NCBI GenBank assembly: GCA_030043175.1
Contig: JASHYD010001342.1
Span: 1 to 7,147, forward strand
Origin: Xanthobacteraceae bacterium
GTDB taxonomy: Bacteria; Pseudomonadota; Alphaproteobacteria; Rhizobiales; Xanthobacteraceae
DNA length: 7,147 nucleotides
Reading direction: 5' to 3'
Both the position numbers and the translations under genes were made by a program. Below, piece by piece: positions 6,269 to 7,147 of this stretch (within the stretch, counting starts at the first letter, position 1; each line of letters starts with the position of its first letter). The notes below the pieces were generated by a model. It made no database searches. It worked only from the letters and a program-made list of their open reading frames with translations, and had not been told where the DNA came from.

Positions 6269-7147
6269 ATGTCGTTGTTTGCGACACACATTTTGGTATC
6301 CGCATTGCGGAGCCGCTTGCTAGCCGGCGGTGTTGTCGCCGGCTTCCTTGCAGTCACTCTTGTTCCGTCTTTTTCCGCGGCCGCGCCTGTGGAGGATGCC
6401 ATTCCCCAACTTGGTTCGCGAGATTTCGGCTGGAACGCGAACTTCTGGGATTTTCAGCTCGACCCTCCGCAGGGTTCGGGGCATGGGCCTATCAAAACCG
6501 ATCCTAACTATCCCTATAACAGTCAAATTCAAAACGGCCGTCTTTTTACGGGTGGTGAGCTCCAGTCGCCGATCGTGAACACGAAGGATCCAATCTTGAA
6601 GCCTTGGGCCGCCGAGCAGATGCAGGCAACGAACGAAGAGGTGCTGAGCGGCAAGAGGCCGCTTCCCTTTATCTCCCAATCGCGCTGTTGGCCCGGGGGC
6701 GTGCCTGGACAACTCCTTTTTCTCCAACCGGTGTATTTCCTGCAGGCGCCGAACGAAGTATGGATGATATGGGAGCGCGATCATTTCGTGAGGCGCATCT
6801 ATCTCAGCGACAAGCATTCGGAAAATGCGAAGCCGTCCTGGTTCGGCGAGTCAATCGGGCATTACGAAGGCGGGGACACGCTCGTGGTCGATACCATCGG
6901 GCTCGCGGCCGGCAAGTACCACTATATTGATTCCTTCCGCACGCCGCACACTGAGAAACTCCACGTTGTCGAGCGATTCACAATAAGCCAGGACGGTAGG
7001 GCTTTGACCGCGATCGTAACGGTCGAAGATCCCGACACGTTCAACGGGCCGCTCGCACTTAAACAGACATGGCGCAAGAACGAGGTAGCGATGGCGGAGA
7101 TGGTTTGCGCAGAGAGTGCTGGTGTGGATTACTTCGATCAGAATCTT
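6269..7147 (+). CDS. secreted protein of unknown function (3' partial)
   Basis: The frame is open from ATG 6269 to the right edge, 293 codons without a stop, so the C-terminus is outside the window. GGAG at 6256-6259 sits nine bases before the ATG. An in-frame GTG at 6254 is an alternative but would overlap that site. The N-terminus has Arg13 and Arg16, a hydrophobic stretch at about 17-34 and an Ala-rich cleavage zone near 37-39, so export to the periplasm or beyond is likely. The mature part is rich in Trp, Tyr, Gly and Pro. Landmarks are SRCWPGG (138-144); VWMIWERDHFVRRIYLSDKH (164-183); KPSWFGESIGHYEGG (188-202); DTLVVDTIG (203-211); and FRTPHTEKLHVVERF (223-237). I recognise this motif set from a widespread, uncharacterised proteobacterial secreted family often annotated only as hypothetical. 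Cys140 and Cys280 could form a disulfide after export. No catalytic function can be assigned. It is divergent from the Bug-family gene. Confidence 0.88.
   Translation, partial: MSLFATHILVSALRSRLLAGGVVAGFLAVTLVPSFSAAAPVEDAIPQLGSRDFGWNANFWDFQLDPPQGSGHGPIKTDPNYPYNSQIQNGRLFTGGELQSPIVNTKDPILKPWAAEQMQATNEEVLSGKRPLPFISQSRCWPGGVPGQLLFLQPVYFLQAPNEVWMIWERDHFVRRIYLSDKHSENAKPSWFGESIGHYEGGDTLVVDTIGLAAGKYHYIDSFRTPHTEKLHVVERFTISQDGRALTAIVTVEDPDTFNGPLALKQTWRKNEVAMAEMVCAESAGVDYFDQNL
6322..6344 (+). repeat. perfect GC-rich inverted repeat within the signal-peptide codons
   Basis: AGCCGGCG (6322-6329), loop GTGTTGT, CGCCGGCT (6337-6344): an 8-bp perfect stem, seven of whose pairs are G-C or C-G, with a 7-base loop. 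It covers roughly codons 18-26 of the secreted-protein gene. In mRNA it should fold stably about 50 bases downstream of the start. It could slow early translation or be a by-product of Ala/Gly/Val codon choice. No T-run follows, so it is not a terminator. Confidence 0.45.

Overview
The window looks like chromosomal DNA of a GC-rich, metabolically versatile proteobacterium. An alphaproteobacterium of the Bradyrhizobium type is the best guess. That guess rests on overall gene flavour: a soluble class I-type P450, an orphan Bug/TctC solute-binding protein, a dienoyl-CoA-reductase-like SDR, an AhpD-like protein, and long low-density spacers. No marker gene fixes the taxon.

Layout from left to right: (1) the tail of an AhpD/carboxymuconolactone-decarboxylase family protein on + (1-455, only the first few residues missing). 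(2) A 643-bp spacer (456-1098) whose right half may hold an eroded fragment of an FAD/NAD(P)H oxidoreductase on -. (3) An SDR on - (1099-1938) with the active-site signature of 2,4-dienoyl-CoA reductase rather than the classical YxxxK. (4) An 872-bp spacer (1939-2810) with no gene I recognise. (5) A complete cytochrome P450 on + (2811-4013). (6) A 774-bp spacer (4014-4787) containing a lone tRNA-T-arm-like sequence and a weak terminator candidate. (7) An exported tripartite-tricarboxylate-type binding protein on - (4788-5741). (8) A 527-bp divergent intergenic region (5742-6268) with a perfect 18-bp palindrome. (9) A secreted protein of unknown function on + that runs off the right edge (6269-7147).

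The five genes alternate strictly in strand (+ - + - +), with 527-872 bp between neighbours. No operon is visible, and about 39% of the window is outside recognised genes. P450, SDR and AhpD-like proteins often occur in catabolic or detoxification islands for hydrophobic or aromatic compounds, and Bug proteins capture small carboxylates. A shared pathway is possible but is not shown by this sequence. The most checkable leads are the dienoyl-CoA-reductase catalytic signature, the palindrome in the divergent region, the possible flavoprotein relic near the P450, and the uncharacterised secreted protein. I found no CRISPR array, intact mobile element, rRNA, complete tRNA, or convincing new multi-gene system.
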